Below are positions 9,425-17,790 of a DNA stretch of 64,000 nucleotides, in pieces. The notes beneath the pieces are model-generated. The model did no database searches, was not told the DNA's origin, and saw only the letters and a program-made list of their open reading frames with translations. The DNA is taken from the NCBI RefSeq assembly GCF_900130025.1, contig NZ_FQXR01000011.1, positions 1-64,000 of the forward strand, written 5' to 3'. A program made the translations under genes and the position numbers. The number at the start of each line of letters is the position of its first letter. Within the stretch, counting starts at the first letter, position 1. The DNA comes from Sporanaerobacter acetigenes DSM 13106 (lineage in GTDB: Bacteria > Bacillota > Clostridia > Tissierellales > Sporanaerobacteraceae).

Positions 9425-10156
9425 ATGAAAAACAAGAAGTATTTATTATCCTTTATGTTTTTACTTCTAGTTTTAGCTCCTTCTATATCTAATGCTATGC
9501 ATATAATGGAAGGGTTTTTGCCTGTGAAGTGGGCAATTTTTTGGACGATTGTTACGTTACCATTTTTGATTGTTGGTATAAACAGAGTCAACAAAGTATT
9601 TAAGGAAGATACAAATAGAAAGGTGCTTTTAGGGTTGGCAGGAGGATTTGTATTTGTATTGTCAGCACTTAAAATTCCTTCTGTAACAGGCAGTTGTTCT
9701 CACCCTACTGGTGTGGGATTAGGAGCAATTTTGTTTGGACCTACTACCATGACTGTTGTTGGAATCATAGTATTACTTTTTCAAGCATTGTTACTTGCTC
9801 ATGGTGGGCTAACTACTTTGGGAGCGAATACTTTTTCTATGGCGGTGGTAGGACCACTAGTATCTTATGGATTGTTTAAATTTTTAAAAAAGAGAAATGT
9901 AAAAACTTCGGTATCTGTATTTATAGCGTCAGCACTGGGGGATCTAGCCACATATGTCATCACTTCCATTCAGCTTTCTTTGGCTTTTCCAGATAAAGTT
10001 TCAGGCTTCTTAGGTTCCATGGGAAAATTTTTGAGTATATTTGCTGTGACACAAATACCTTTAGCAATAGTAGAAGGCATCTTAACAAGCATAATTTACA
10101 ATTTATTGCTTGAATACAATGAGGAAGGGGTGCTTGGAAATGAAATCATCAAATAA
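9425..10156 (+). CDS. cbiM: cobalt ECF transporter S component CbiM
   Basis: Membrane subunit that binds Co(II) for import. An N-terminal signal sequence (1-24) ends in SNA; the mature chain would begin MHIMEGFLP. The Met-His N-terminus is the known metal-binding end of CbiM/NikM, and HPTG-type histidines follow ([13 protein letters not shown]). About seven membrane segments; 243 residues. The Shine-Dalgarno GAGGTG precedes the ATG. First gene of cbiM-cbiN-cbiQ-cbiO under riboswitch 1, so cobalt uptake is repressed when B12 is plentiful. Confidence 0.95.
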   Translation: MKNKKYLLSFMFLLLVLAPSISNAMHIMEGFLPVKWAIFWTIVTLPFLIVGINRVNKVFKEDTNRKVLLGLAGGFVFVLSALKIPSVTGSCSHPTGVGLGAILFGPTTMTVVGIIVLLFQALLLAHGGLTTLGANTFSMAVVGPLVSYGLFKFLKKRNVKTSVSVFIASALGDLATYVITSIQLSLAFPDKVSGFLGSMGKFLSIFAVTQIPLAIVEGILTSIIYNLLLEYNEEGVLGNEIIK

Positions 10157-10433
10157 AAAAAATATATGGTTATTTATATTGGCAATTGTAATAATTATAG
10201 TACCTCTAATATTTATGGGTAGTTCTGAATTTGGTGGCGCTGACGATGCAGCTGAAGATATAATAGGTGAAATAGATCCAGATTATGAACCATGGTTTGA
10301 CAGCCTTTGGGAACCACCAAGTGGAGAAATTGAAAGTTTGTTGTTTTCGGTACAAGTAGCTATTGGTGCTGGAGCTATTGGATATATTTTAGGAAATATG
10401 AAGGGAAAGAAAAAAGTTGCTTCTAATAGATAA
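10140..10433 (+). CDS. cbiN: cobalt transporter accessory subunit CbiN
   Basis: Small membrane protein required by CbiM for cobalt transport. Start ATG at 10140 ([10 protein letters not shown]), with AGGAAGGGGTG upstream; this gives 97 residues, the usual length, and overlaps the end of cbiM by 17 nt. One membrane helix lies at 8-26 and one at 70-88. The extracellular loop contains the typical [23 protein letters not shown]-type family segment, where the loop contacts CbiM. The overlap suggests translational coupling. Confidence 0.92.
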   Translation: MKSSNKKNIWLFILAIVIIIVPLIFMGSSEFGGADDAAEDIIGEIDPDYEPWFDSLWEPPSGEIESLLFSVQVAIGAGAIGYILGNMKGKKKVASNR

Positions 10434-11100
10434 ATATGCTTATACAAATAGATTAAGAAATTTTAATCCTATGGCAAAATTTTTATTTGCCATAGGAGCT
10501 CTTTTTATAGCAATAGGTTTAAATAATTTGTATGTTAATTTAATCATATTCTTGATAATGTTTATATTTACTACAGTGATAGCCAAGATTCCAATTAAAA
10601 ATTATTTAAAGTTTTATTATGCACCATTGGTATTTTTACTAGTCAGCATAATCACCATAGTTATAAATAAGTCAACAAATAGAGAGGTCTTTTTATGTTC
10701 CATAAAGATTGGGCAAAATTATTTTGGTATAAATGAGAATAGTTTAAGTGAATCAATTTTTATAGTATTTAGGGTACTTTCTTGTATTTCTTCTATGTTT
10801 TTTTTGTCACTGACAACGTCAATAAATCAACTGATAAAGGTATTTAAAAAATTGAAATTTCCTCCTGTAATGGTGGAACTCATTGTTCTAATTTATAGAT
10901 TTATATTCATATTTCTGGAAGAAAGCAAAGAAATATACAATGCACAAGAGATGAAATATGGGTATGTAGGAATGAAAAATTCTTATAGATCTATTTCTCT
11001 TCTTGTCAAATGCTTATTTATAAGGATTTTTGAAAAATATAGGGACATGATTATTTCATTAGATAGCAAATTGTATAATGGTGAGTTTAAAGTAGGGTGA
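10417..11100 (+). CDS. cbiQ: ECF transporter T component CbiQ
   Basis: Transmembrane coupling subunit between CbiM/N and the ATPase CbiO. Start is TTG at 10417, overlapping the end of cbiN by 17 nt; AAGGGAAAG about 10 nt upstream is the ribosome site. The N-terminus (YAYTNRLRNFNPMAKF) is typical of CbiQ, followed by four or five hydrophobic segments, then the cytoplasmic coupling helices (the MKYGYVGMKN region) that normally contact the ATPase. 227 residues. Confidence 0.92.
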   Translation: MLLIDKYAYTNRLRNFNPMAKFLFAIGALFIAIGLNNLYVNLIIFLIMFIFTTVIAKIPIKNYLKFYYAPLVFLLVSIITIVINKSTNREVFLCSIKIGQNYFGINENSLSESIFIVFRVLSCISSMFFLSLTTSINQLIKVFKKLKFPPVMVELIVLIYRFIFIFLEESKEIYNAQEMKYGYVGMKNSYRSISLLVKCLFIRIFEKYRDMIISLDSKLYNGEFKVG

Positions 11101-11104
11101 TAAA

Positions 11105-11911
11105 ATGATTGAGACCAAGAATTTAACTTATTTTTATGAAGATGGTACAATGGCATTAGAAGATGTAAGTATAGATTTAAACAGGGGTAGAAAAGTTGGC
11201 ATAATTGGCTCTAATGGGTCTGGAAAGTCTACACTTTTTCTAAATATGATTGGAATTTTGAAGCCTAAAAAAGGAAAAGTATTATATAAAGGGAAAAGTA
11301 TAGAATACAATAAAAAATATTTAAGAGAATATAGAAGTGAAGTGAATATAGTATTTCAAGATCCAGATAAACAGATATTTTATTCTAATGTATATGATGA
11401 TGTGGCTTTTGCCTTAAGAAATATGGGATATGAGGAAGAAGAAATATTGAGAAGAGTGGACAGGGTTTTAAAAAGGGTAGGAGCTTATGATTTTAAAGAA
11501 AAACCTGTCCATTTTTTAAGTTATGGACAAAAAAAGAGAATTGCTATTGCTGGTGTATTGGTTATGGATGGAAGTACAATATTGTTTGATGAACCTACAA
11601 GTGGACTAGATCCAGTTATGACTAGAGAAGTCATAAATATTATAGAGGATATAAGTAAGGAAAAAAACATAGCTATTTCTAGTCATGACATGAATTTGAT
11701 ATATGAGCTTTGTGATTATATATATATATTAAATAATGGAAAAGTCATAGCTGAAGGTTTAGTTGAAGATGTGTTTGTTCAGAAAGAAATTTTACAAAAA
11801 GCTGGGCTGGATGAGCCATGGCTTGTAAAACTTCACAAGAAATTAGGAATTCCCCTTTTTAAAAATGAAGAAAAATTTTTTGAATATTGGTCTGAAAAGT
11901 ATGGAAAATAA
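11105..11911 (+). CDS. cbiO: cobalt ECF transporter ATP-binding protein CbiO
   Basis: ATPase that powers cobalt import with CbiMNQ. Walker A GSNGSGKST near residue 36, Q-loop FQDPDKQIF, signature LSYGQKKR, Walker B TILFDEPTSGLD and the switch His in SSHDMN are all intact. 268 residues. AGGGTGA precedes the ATG; the gap to cbiQ is 4 nt. Last gene of the first riboswitch unit. Confidence 0.95.
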   Translation: MIETKNLTYFYEDGTMALEDVSIDLNRGRKVGIIGSNGSGKSTLFLNMIGILKPKKGKVLYKGKSIEYNKKYLREYRSEVNIVFQDPDKQIFYSNVYDDVAFALRNMGYEEEEILRRVDRVLKRVGAYDFKEKPVHFLSYGQKKRIAIAGVLVMDGSTILFDEPTSGLDPVMTREVINIIEDISKEKNIAISSHDMNLIYELCDYIYILNNGKVIAEGLVEDVFVQKEILQKAGLDEPWLVKLHKKLGIPLFKNEEKFFEYWSEKYGK

Positions 11912-11978
11912 TTCAGAAAATATTGAAAATTATCTTTATTTACATAGGTTTATAGTGTAAAATATAGAAAAGGATATT

Positions 11979-12170
11979 TTGGATAAAAAGTTAAAAAGGG
12001 GCTGGGAAGAAATGAGTTTACAATATGATGAGGAGTATGATGAATTGCTGGGGGAAGTAGAAAAAATTATTCTCGAAAGGTATGTAGATCAAAAAGACGA
12101 ATTGATTGACTATTGTTTGAGCTTAGATAAAGATGAATTAAAAAATCTATATATGGATATTGCTTACTGA
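11979..12170 (+). CDS. small acidic protein of unknown function
   Basis: Not recognised. Starting at TTG 11979 (AAGGA 5 nt upstream) gives 63 residues; the ATG at 12012 gives 52. The product is rich in Glu, Asp and Leu, with no signal or membrane segment, and is predicted helical (DELLGEVEKIILERY, DELKNLYMDIAY). Both starts have a plausible ribosome site and codon use resembles the neighbours. It sits alone between cbiO and riboswitch 2, outside both riboswitch leaders. Confidence 0.5.
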   Translation: MDKKLKRGWEEMSLQYDEEYDELLGEVEKIILERYVDQKDELIDYCLSLDKDELKNLYMDIAY

Positions 12171-12177
12171 TTGGTAT

Positions 12178-12206
12178 TTGACAAAATTTTATTGTATTCA
12201 TGTTAT
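12178..12206 (+). promoter_or_regulatory. Promoter of the riboswitch 2 operon
   Basis: Perfect TTGACA (12178-12183), a 17-nt spacer and a weaker TGTTAT (12201-12206), about 40 bp before the riboswitch aptamer. Confidence 0.55.
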
Positions 12207-12244
12207 TTTTGTGATAGTATGAATTAAGTACAAGTGAATAAATG

Positions 12245-12443
12245 AAAGTATAGGTATTTTATTTAAAAGGGAAATCGGTGAAAATCCGATGCAGCCCCCG
12301 CTACTGTAAGTGGGTACGAAATCAATATAGTCCACTGGATTTTTTCTGGGAAGGCATTGAAAGTAGGATGATCCACAAGCCAGGAGACCTGCCTATGGCT
12401 TTTTTGAGTAAGTCTTCGGTGGGAAGTCTGAGCTTTTTTGTTG
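12245..12443 (+). ncRNA. Cobalamin (B12) riboswitch 2, upstream of cbiK operon
   Basis: Same aptamer as riboswitch 1: positions 12263-12443 equal 9168-9348 except for C at 12380 in the B12 box (AGCCAGGAGACCTGCC, the more canonical form). The flanking sequence, terminator and downstream gene are unrelated to copy 1. It should repress the whole cbiK-to-cobN operon when B12 is high. Confidence 0.95.
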
Positions 12444-12457
12444 TGTTTAAAAAAAGT

Positions 12458-12494
12458 AAATCCTATAGTCCTCTGAAGACTGTAGGATTTTTTT
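12458..12494 (+). terminator. Expression-platform terminator of riboswitch 2
   Basis: AAATCCTATAGTC (12458-12470) pairs with GACTGTAGGATTT (12478-12490, one G-U) and ends in seven Ts (12488-12494), 14 nt before cbiK. It is not homologous in sequence to the terminator of riboswitch 1. Confidence 0.8.
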
Positions 12495-12508
12495 ATTGAG
12501 GTGATGAT

Positions 12509-13282
12509 ATGAAAAAAGCTATTTTAGTTGTAAGTTTTGGTACAACTTATGAAGAGACAAGAAAAATTTGTATAGAGAGTGTGGAAAATAAAATTAGAGA
12601 TAGATTTTCTGACTTTGAGGTGAGAAGGGCTTTTACTTCTCAAATGGTGATAAATAAATTAAAAAATAGAGATGGAATAGTAGTAGATAATGTGAGTGAA
12701 GCATTGAATAGGTTGAAAAGAGAAGCATTTGAACAAATATATATACAATCTCTCCATATAATACCTGGTCATGAATTTGAAAAGTTAATTGGACAAGTTC
12801 ATGATTTTGAGGAAGAAAATAAGAATATTCATATAAGTATTGGAAGACCATTGTTGTTTGATGAAGGGGATTATGAAAAAGTAGTAAATGCATTGGATAT
12901 TTTAAATTTGAGGGAAAATGAAGCAATGGTATATATGGGGCATGGTACGGATCATGCCAATGATAAATGCTATGATTTGCTTCAGCAAAGCTTTAGAGAA
13001 AAAGGTTTTCAAAGAATTTATATTGGTACAGTTGAAGGAAAGAAAACTATTGAAGATATAATTCCTATTTTGAAGGAAGAAAAAATAGACAAAGTCATAT
13101 TGAAACCCTTTATGTTGGTTGCAGGAGATCATGCCAACAATGACATGGCGGGGGATGGTAAGGATTCATGGAAAAGTATACTTTTAAAAGAAGGATTTCA
13201 AGTGGCAACATATATAAAGGGATTGGGAGAAATTGAGAGTATACAAGAATTGTTTGTTTCTAATTTAAAAAATATGATTTAG
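12509..13282 (+). CDS. cbiK: sirohydrochlorin cobaltochelatase, class II
   Basis: Inserts Co(II) into sirohydrochlorin without ATP in the anaerobic (early-cobalt) B12 pathway. 257 residues, the normal size. The metal and catalytic residues of the Salmonella enzyme are present: H145 (MGHGTDHAND), E176 (GTVEGKKT) and H208 (VAGDHANND). No signal peptide, so cytoplasmic. Shine-Dalgarno GAGGTGAT precedes the ATG. First gene behind riboswitch 2; the next gene starts 15 nt later. No other cobinamide-synthesis gene is in this window, so the rest of the pathway, if any, is elsewhere. Confidence 0.93.
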   Translation: MKKAILVVSFGTTYEETRKICIESVENKIRDRFSDFEVRRAFTSQMVINKLKNRDGIVVDNVSEALNRLKREAFEQIYIQSLHIIPGHEFEKLIGQVHDFEEENKNIHISIGRPLLFDEGDYEKVVNALDILNLRENEAMVYMGHGTDHANDKCYDLLQQSFREKGFQRIYIGTVEGKKTIEDIIPILKEEKIDKVILKPFMLVAGDHANNDMAGDGKDSWKSILLKEGFQVATYIKGLGEIESIQELFVSNLKNMI

Positions 13283-13297
13283 TCAGGAGAAATGATA

Positions 13298-14299
13298 ATG
13301 AGCAGTTGTGAAGAAAAAAATGGAACGAGTAAGGGATTTATATTGATTTTACTTGTAGTTTTGTGTATTGTAAGTTTTTTTGTAAGCATTGGGAATGGTG
13401 CGGTGAAAATATCTCCTAGAGAAATAGTTGATGCAATTCTTTTTGAAAAGGATACGATTAATTATCAAGTTATATGGAATGTGAGACTTCCTAGAACTAT
13501 AGTGGCAGGCCTTGTAGGAATATGCCTTTCACTGTCAGGAGCTATTTTGCAAGGGATCATGAGAAATCCTTTGGCAGGTCCCAATATCATAGGGGTTTCT
13601 TCTGGCGGAGGGCTTATGGCTTTAACAATTCTCATATTATTTCCTGAATTTTATTATTTAGTTCCAGCAGGTGCTTTCATAGGTTCACTATTAGCTACTT
13701 TATTTATATATTGTTTAGCTTGGAAAGATGGTGTTCTTCCTACACGGCTTATTTTAGCTGGTGTAGCTGTTTCATCACTTTTAAATGCAGGAATAAATGC
13801 TCTTATGACTTTTTTCCCGGATAAAGTTGCAGGGGTCATAGGTTTTATGGTAGGAGGACTTTCAGCTACTACTTGGTCTCAAGTAAAATTGTTGTTTCCA
13901 TATGCAGTTGTAGGAGTGTTTTTGACTATGTTGATTCCAAATAAATTAAATATATTGATGTTAGGTGATGAGGTAGCTACTGGGTTGGGACTAAATGTAG
14001 AGAGAACTAGATTTAGTTTTATAGTTCTTTCCTCTTTACTTGCAGGAAGTGCTGTGAGTGTTGTTGGACTTTTGGGATTTGTAGGTCTTATAGTGCCTCA
14101 TATGGCTAGGCTTTTCATAGGTTCAGATTATAGATATTTGTTTCCAGCTTGTGTTTTTTTTGGAGCTTCAGTAGTTATATTGTGTGATACTTTGGCTAGA
14201 GTACTATTTGCACCTATGGAAATTCCTGTAGGAATTATAATGTCAGCTCTTGGCGCTCCATTTTTCCTATACTTATTAAGAAAAAAGGAGAGTGTTTAA
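13298..14299 (+). CDS. FecCD/BtuC-family ABC permease (copy 1)
   Basis: Membrane subunit of a vitamin B12 or iron-chelate type importer. About nine or ten membrane helices; the family segments VRLPRTIVAGLVG, GAILQGIMRNPLA and GFVGLIVPHMARL (coupling to the ATPase) are intact. 333 residues from ATG 13298, which is 8 nt from AGGAG; the ATG at 13292 is too close. Followed by its ATPase after 2 nt. Riboswitch control makes corrinoid the likely cargo, but the fold alone cannot tell B12 from haem or siderophore. Confidence 0.9.
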   Translation: MSSCEEKNGTSKGFILILLVVLCIVSFFVSIGNGAVKISPREIVDAILFEKDTINYQVIWNVRLPRTIVAGLVGICLSLSGAILQGIMRNPLAGPNIIGVSSGGGLMALTILILFPEFYYLVPAGAFIGSLLATLFIYCLAWKDGVLPTRLILAGVAVSSLLNAGINALMTFFPDKVAGVIGFMVGGLSATTWSQVKLLFPYAVVGVFLTMLIPNKLNILMLGDEVATGLGLNVERTRFSFIVLSSLLAGSAVSVVGLLGFVGLIVPHMARLFIGSDYRYLFPACVFFGASVVILCDTLARVLFAPMEIPVGIIMSALGAPFFLYLLRKKESV

Positions 14300-14301
14300 C
14301 G

Positions 14302-15093
14302 GTGGGAATCAAAGTACAAGATCTCTATGTGAACTATGGTGAGAAAGAAGTTATAAAAGGTGTAAACCTTCAAATTGAAGATGGACATGTAGTGACTGTT
14401 ATCGGACCCAATGGTTCGGGAAAATCAACTATTTTAAAGTCTATATCTAGATGTTTAAAACCTGTAAAGGGCAAGGTTTATTTAGATGATGAAAATATTT
14501 ACACTATTAATACCAAGAAAGTGGCTCAAAAATTAGCCATACTTCCTCAAGTGAAAAACGTATCTTCTGATGTAGTTGTAGAAGAGCTGGTTTCCTATGG
14601 AAGATATCCACATTTGGGATTTGGAAAGAAATTAAAAAAAGAAGATTTGGAAATTGTAGATTGGGCCATAGAAAAGACTGGGCTTAAAGATTTAAGAAAG
14701 AGATTTGTAGCTACCCTTTCAGGAGGAGAAAGACAAAGAGCTTGGATAGCTATGTCACTTGCTCAAAAACCTAAAATATTGCTACTTGATGAACCTACTA
14801 CTTTTTTGGATATTTCTTATCAATTAGAAGTACTTGAACTTATAAAAGAATTAAATCAAACCTTAAATCTTACAGTAGTCATGGTTCTTCATGATTTAAA
14901 TCAAGCTGCTAGGTATTCTGATGAAATATTTGTTATAAAGGATGGAAAACTGTCCAAATCTGGATGTCCAGAAGATATAATAAATGCCAGTTTGCTTAAA
15001 GATGTTTTTAGGATCGAGGCGGACATATATGAGGATTCTATAAACAATTGTCCTTATTTTATACCTAAGAAAATAAACAAGGTTGTTAATTGA
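14302..15093 (+). CDS. BtuD/FecE-family ABC transporter ATPase
   Basis: ATPase partner of the FecCD-type permease. Walker A GPNGSGKST, signature LSGGERQRAW, Walker B LLLDEPTTFLD and the switch His in VLHDLNQAARYSDE are complete. 263 residues; GTG start at 14302, with AAGGAGAG inside the end of the permease gene. It is the only FecE-type ATPase in the operon although there are two BtuC-like permeases and two BtuF-like lipoproteins, so it may serve both. Confidence 0.92.
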   Translation: MGIKVQDLYVNYGEKEVIKGVNLQIEDGHVVTVIGPNGSGKSTILKSISRCLKPVKGKVYLDDENIYTINTKKVAQKLAILPQVKNVSSDVVVEELVSYGRYPHLGFGKKLKKEDLEIVDWAIEKTGLKDLRKRFVATLSGGERQRAWIAMSLAQKPKILLLDEPTTFLDISYQLEVLELIKELNQTLNLTVVMVLHDLNQAARYSDEIFVIKDGKLSKSGCPEDIINASLLKDVFRIEADIYEDSINNCPYFIPKKINKVVN

Positions 15094-15115
15094 ATAGGAT
15101 ATGGATGTGATTTAA

Positions 15116-15952
15116 TTGATAGAAATAAATGACGTGTCTAAGATGTTTGGAGAATTTGCAGCTGTAGATAATGTAAATTTGAAAATTCAAGACGGGGAAT
15201 TTTTAGGTCTTTTGGGTCCTAATGGTGCAGGGAAAACTACAATTATAAAGATGCTCACAGGCCTTTTGAAGCCTACAACCGGCACTATTTATGTAGATGG
15301 AGAAAAAATGTCTAGAAACAATATGAAAATAAAAAAGAGAATAGGAGTAGTTCCTCAATATACCAATTTAGACAAAGAGCTGACTGCCTATGAAAATCTA
15401 ATTTTTGCAGCTAAATTGTTTAAGATAAAGGACTATAAAAACAAAATAGAAGAGCTTCTTACATTTATGGAATTAGAGAAACACAAAAATAAAAAAGCTA
15501 TGAATCTTTCGGGTGGTATGGAAAGAAGACTTATGATAGCTAAGGCTCTTATCAATGATCCGGATATAATTTTCCTTGATGAACCTACTGTGGGAATTGA
15601 TTTAAATGGAAGAAGGAAGATATGGGATATACTGAAGGGCATGAAAGCAATGGGAAAGACTGTACTCTTTACGACTCATTATATTGAAGAGGCAGATTAT
15701 CTGTGCAATCAGGTTTGCTTGATAAACAATGGAAGAGTATTTAAAAAAGAAACTCCTGAAAAACTCAAGAATGATTTAGGCATATATACTGTTGAATATT
15801 TTGACAGTGAAATGAAGACTAATTATGAATATTTTAAAGATAAAGATGGAGCAGAAAAGTATATTTCAAGCATTGAATATGTTTCATATACCATAAGGAA
15901 AACAACACTTGAAGATGTATTTTATAACTTTACAAATAGAAAGGTAGTATAA
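15116..15952 (+). CDS. ABC-2 type transporter ATPase (DrrA/CcmA-like)
   Basis: ATPase of an exporter-type ABC system. Walker A GPNGAGKTT, signature LSGGMERRLMIAK, Walker B IIFLDEPTVGID, switch His in TTHYIEEAD; a C-terminal extension of about 60 residues follows, as in DrrA-like proteins. TTG start at 15116. It pairs with the permease 2 nt downstream. Placement inside a B12-repressed operon is unusual; the substrate is unknown and could be a tetrapyrrole, a metal complex or a membrane component. Confidence 0.88.
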   Translation: MIEINDVSKMFGEFAAVDNVNLKIQDGEFLGLLGPNGAGKTTIIKMLTGLLKPTTGTIYVDGEKMSRNNMKIKKRIGVVPQYTNLDKELTAYENLIFAAKLFKIKDYKNKIEELLTFMELEKHKNKKAMNLSGGMERRLMIAKALINDPDIIFLDEPTVGIDLNGRRKIWDILKGMKAMGKTVLFTTHYIEEADYLCNQVCLINNGRVFKKETPEKLKNDLGIYTVEYFDSEMKTNYEYFKDKDGAEKYISSIEYVSYTIRKTTLEDVFYNFTNRKVV

Positions 15953-15954
15953 AA

Positions 15955-16689
15955 ATGGAAGTTTTTGCTGTATTATGGAGAGAATTTATTTTTTTCAAAA
16001 GGAGATTTTGGAAGATAACAACTTCAGCTATTATGACACCCCTTTTATATCTCATAGCTTTTGGCTGGGGATTAGGTAAAGACATAGTCATAGAAGGAGC
16101 AACATATATGCATTTTGTCATGCCAGGTATAATTGCACTTTCTACTATGAATACAAGTTTTAATGCTGTAGCTATAAGAATTAATATTTCAAAACTCCAT
16201 GAAAAAAGTTTTGAATACTATTTAACTTCTCCAGTAAATATGAGTTTATTAGCCTTTGGTCACATTCTTGCCGGTGCGTTTAGAGGAATGTATGCAGCTT
16301 TTTTGATATTTCTTATATCATTTATATTTGGTATAAAAATACATATAGATTTTTATTTTGTATTAATTTGTTTTTTAAACAGTTTTTTATTTGCAGCTTT
16401 TGGATATGGTGCTGCTCTTTCAATAGAGAGTCACTATGATATGAATAGGTTTACTACCTATGTAATGACTCCTATGTCATTTTTGTGTGGTACTTTCTTT
16501 TCACTTAAGAATTTGCCCCCTGTAGTTAAAGAGACAATAGGGATATTACCTCTCTCTCATACTTCCCAGTCCTTAAGAGATATTGTATTGAAAGGGCAGT
16601 TTGACCATAAATCTATATTAGCACTTTTAATTTATGCAATAGGATTTTATTTTTTTGGTGTAGCCATGAGTTACAGAGAGATGAATTAA
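15955..16689 (+). CDS. ABC-2 type permease
   Basis: Membrane partner of the preceding ATPase. 244 residues with six hydrophobic segments and the ABC-2 segment ESHYDMNRFTTYVMTPMSFLCGTFFS near residues 160-185. DrrB/NodJ-like in size. AGGTAG precedes the ATG; the two genes are 2 nt apart, so they make one complex. Direction of transport is predicted outward from the family. Confidence 0.85.
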   Translation: MEVFAVLWREFIFFKRRFWKITTSAIMTPLLYLIAFGWGLGKDIVIEGATYMHFVMPGIIALSTMNTSFNAVAIRINISKLHEKSFEYYLTSPVNMSLLAFGHILAGAFRGMYAAFLIFLISFIFGIKIHIDFYFVLICFLNSFLFAAFGYGAALSIESHYDMNRFTTYVMTPMSFLCGTFFSLKNLPPVVKETIGILPLSHTSQSLRDIVLKGQFDHKSILALLIYAIGFYFFGVAMSYREMN

Positions 16690-16714
16690 AAATTAAAGAA
16701 ATGGAGTGGTGAAA

Positions 16715-17728
16715 ATGAAAAAGTCAAAAATTTTAATTTTAATTTTAGCTATTGCAATGGTTTTGTCAGTTTTCACAGGATGTGCTGACAAAAAGGTAAA
16801 TAATGCTAATGAGGAAGTAAAGAAAGAAGAAAATAAAGCAGAAGTTGTAGAGGAATATGGTATATCTATTGATGAAAATACTGTAACTTTCACAGATGCA
16901 AGAGACAAAGAAATAACAATTGACAAGAAACCCGAAAGAGTAGTTTGTTTGTTTAATTCATATTTGGATATTTGGTACAAATGCGGTGGAGAAGTTGTAG
17001 GACGAGTAGATTCTGCAAAGGAGAAACCAGTGGAAGGTTCAGAAAATGCAGAAGTTGTAGGTGGACCTGGGGAACCAAGTTTAGAAAAAATTATATCTTT
17101 AAAGCCAGATTTGGTTATACTTACTGCAAACTTTAAAAAGCAATTGGAAATAGCTGAAATGTTGGAACAAAATAATATTAAAGTTATTGCTTTGGACAAT
17201 GAAAACAAAGAAGATTATTTTAGAACTGTAAGATTGTTTACAGCACTAACTGATAGAGAAGATTTATATGAAAAGTATGAAGGAGAAGTAAGGGCTGCTA
17301 TAGATGATATCATAGAAAAGGCTCCGAAAGATAAGAATTATAAGGTGCTGATACTTTTTGGTAGTGCAAAAGGAGTTACAGTTAGGGGTTCTGATTCTAT
17401 GGTTGGAGATATGCTAAAAGATTTAAACACTACAAATATTTCAGATATAATCAATGATTCTTCAGATTCTAAAACTTTTAGTATGGAAAAGATAATAGAA
17501 GAAGATCCAGATTTTATATTTGTTCAAACTATGGGAGATGTGGATAAAGTCAATGAAAGAGTGAAAAAGGATGTGGAATCTAATCCAGCATGGAGTTCAT
17601 TGAAGGCTGTGAAAAATGATAGATATATATTCTTGCCAAAGGATTTGTATATGTACAAGCCAAATGATAGATACGGAGAAGCATATGAGAGACTAGCTAA
17701 AATATTGTATCCAGAAGTATTTAACTAG
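16715..17728 (+). CDS. BtuF-like substrate-binding lipoprotein (copy 1)
   Basis: Cell-surface binding protein for the BtuC/D-type importer. N-terminal signal with lipobox FTGC (Cys at about residue 24), a Lys/Glu-rich linker, then a class III periplasmic-binding fold (TFTDARDKEITIDKKPERVV at the start, GGPGEPSLEKIISLKPDLV in the middle). ATG 16715 is chosen: GGAG lies 8 nt upstream, whereas the earlier GTG pair overlaps it. 337 residues. Ligand probably a corrinoid or related metal tetrapyrrole, based on the riboswitch. Confidence 0.87.
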   Translation: MKKSKILILILAIAMVLSVFTGCADKKVNNANEEVKKEENKAEVVEEYGISIDENTVTFTDARDKEITIDKKPERVVCLFNSYLDIWYKCGGEVVGRVDSAKEKPVEGSENAEVVGGPGEPSLEKIISLKPDLVILTANFKKQLEIAEMLEQNNIKVIALDNENKEDYFRTVRLFTALTDREDLYEKYEGEVRAAIDDIIEKAPKDKNYKVLILFGSAKGVTVRGSDSMVGDMLKDLNTTNISDIINDSSDSKTFSMEKIIEEDPDFIFVQTMGDVDKVNERVKKDVESNPAWSSLKAVKNDRYIFLPKDLYMYKPNDRYGEAYERLAKILYPEVFN

Positions 17729-17731
17729 AAT

Positions 17732-17768
17732 ATAAGCAGCAAGGATTGTGAAAATCTTTGCTGCTTAT
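17732..17768 (+). other. 16-bp intercistronic hairpin
   Basis: ATAAGCAGCAAGGATT (17732-17747) pairs with AATCTTTGCTGCTTAT (17753-17768) with one G-U and a 5-nt loop, filling the 62-bp gap between btuF1 and chlI, the largest gap in the operon. There is no T-tract, so it is more likely an mRNA processing or stability element than a terminator. Confidence 0.7.
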
Positions 17769-17790
17769 AGCAAGTAGAGGAGTGATTTAT

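Noticed and set aside
16693-17208. 171-codon minus-strand frame opposite the BtuF-like gene
   Set aside because: Shadow of a well-supported lipoprotein gene; no ribosome site and no recognisable domain.
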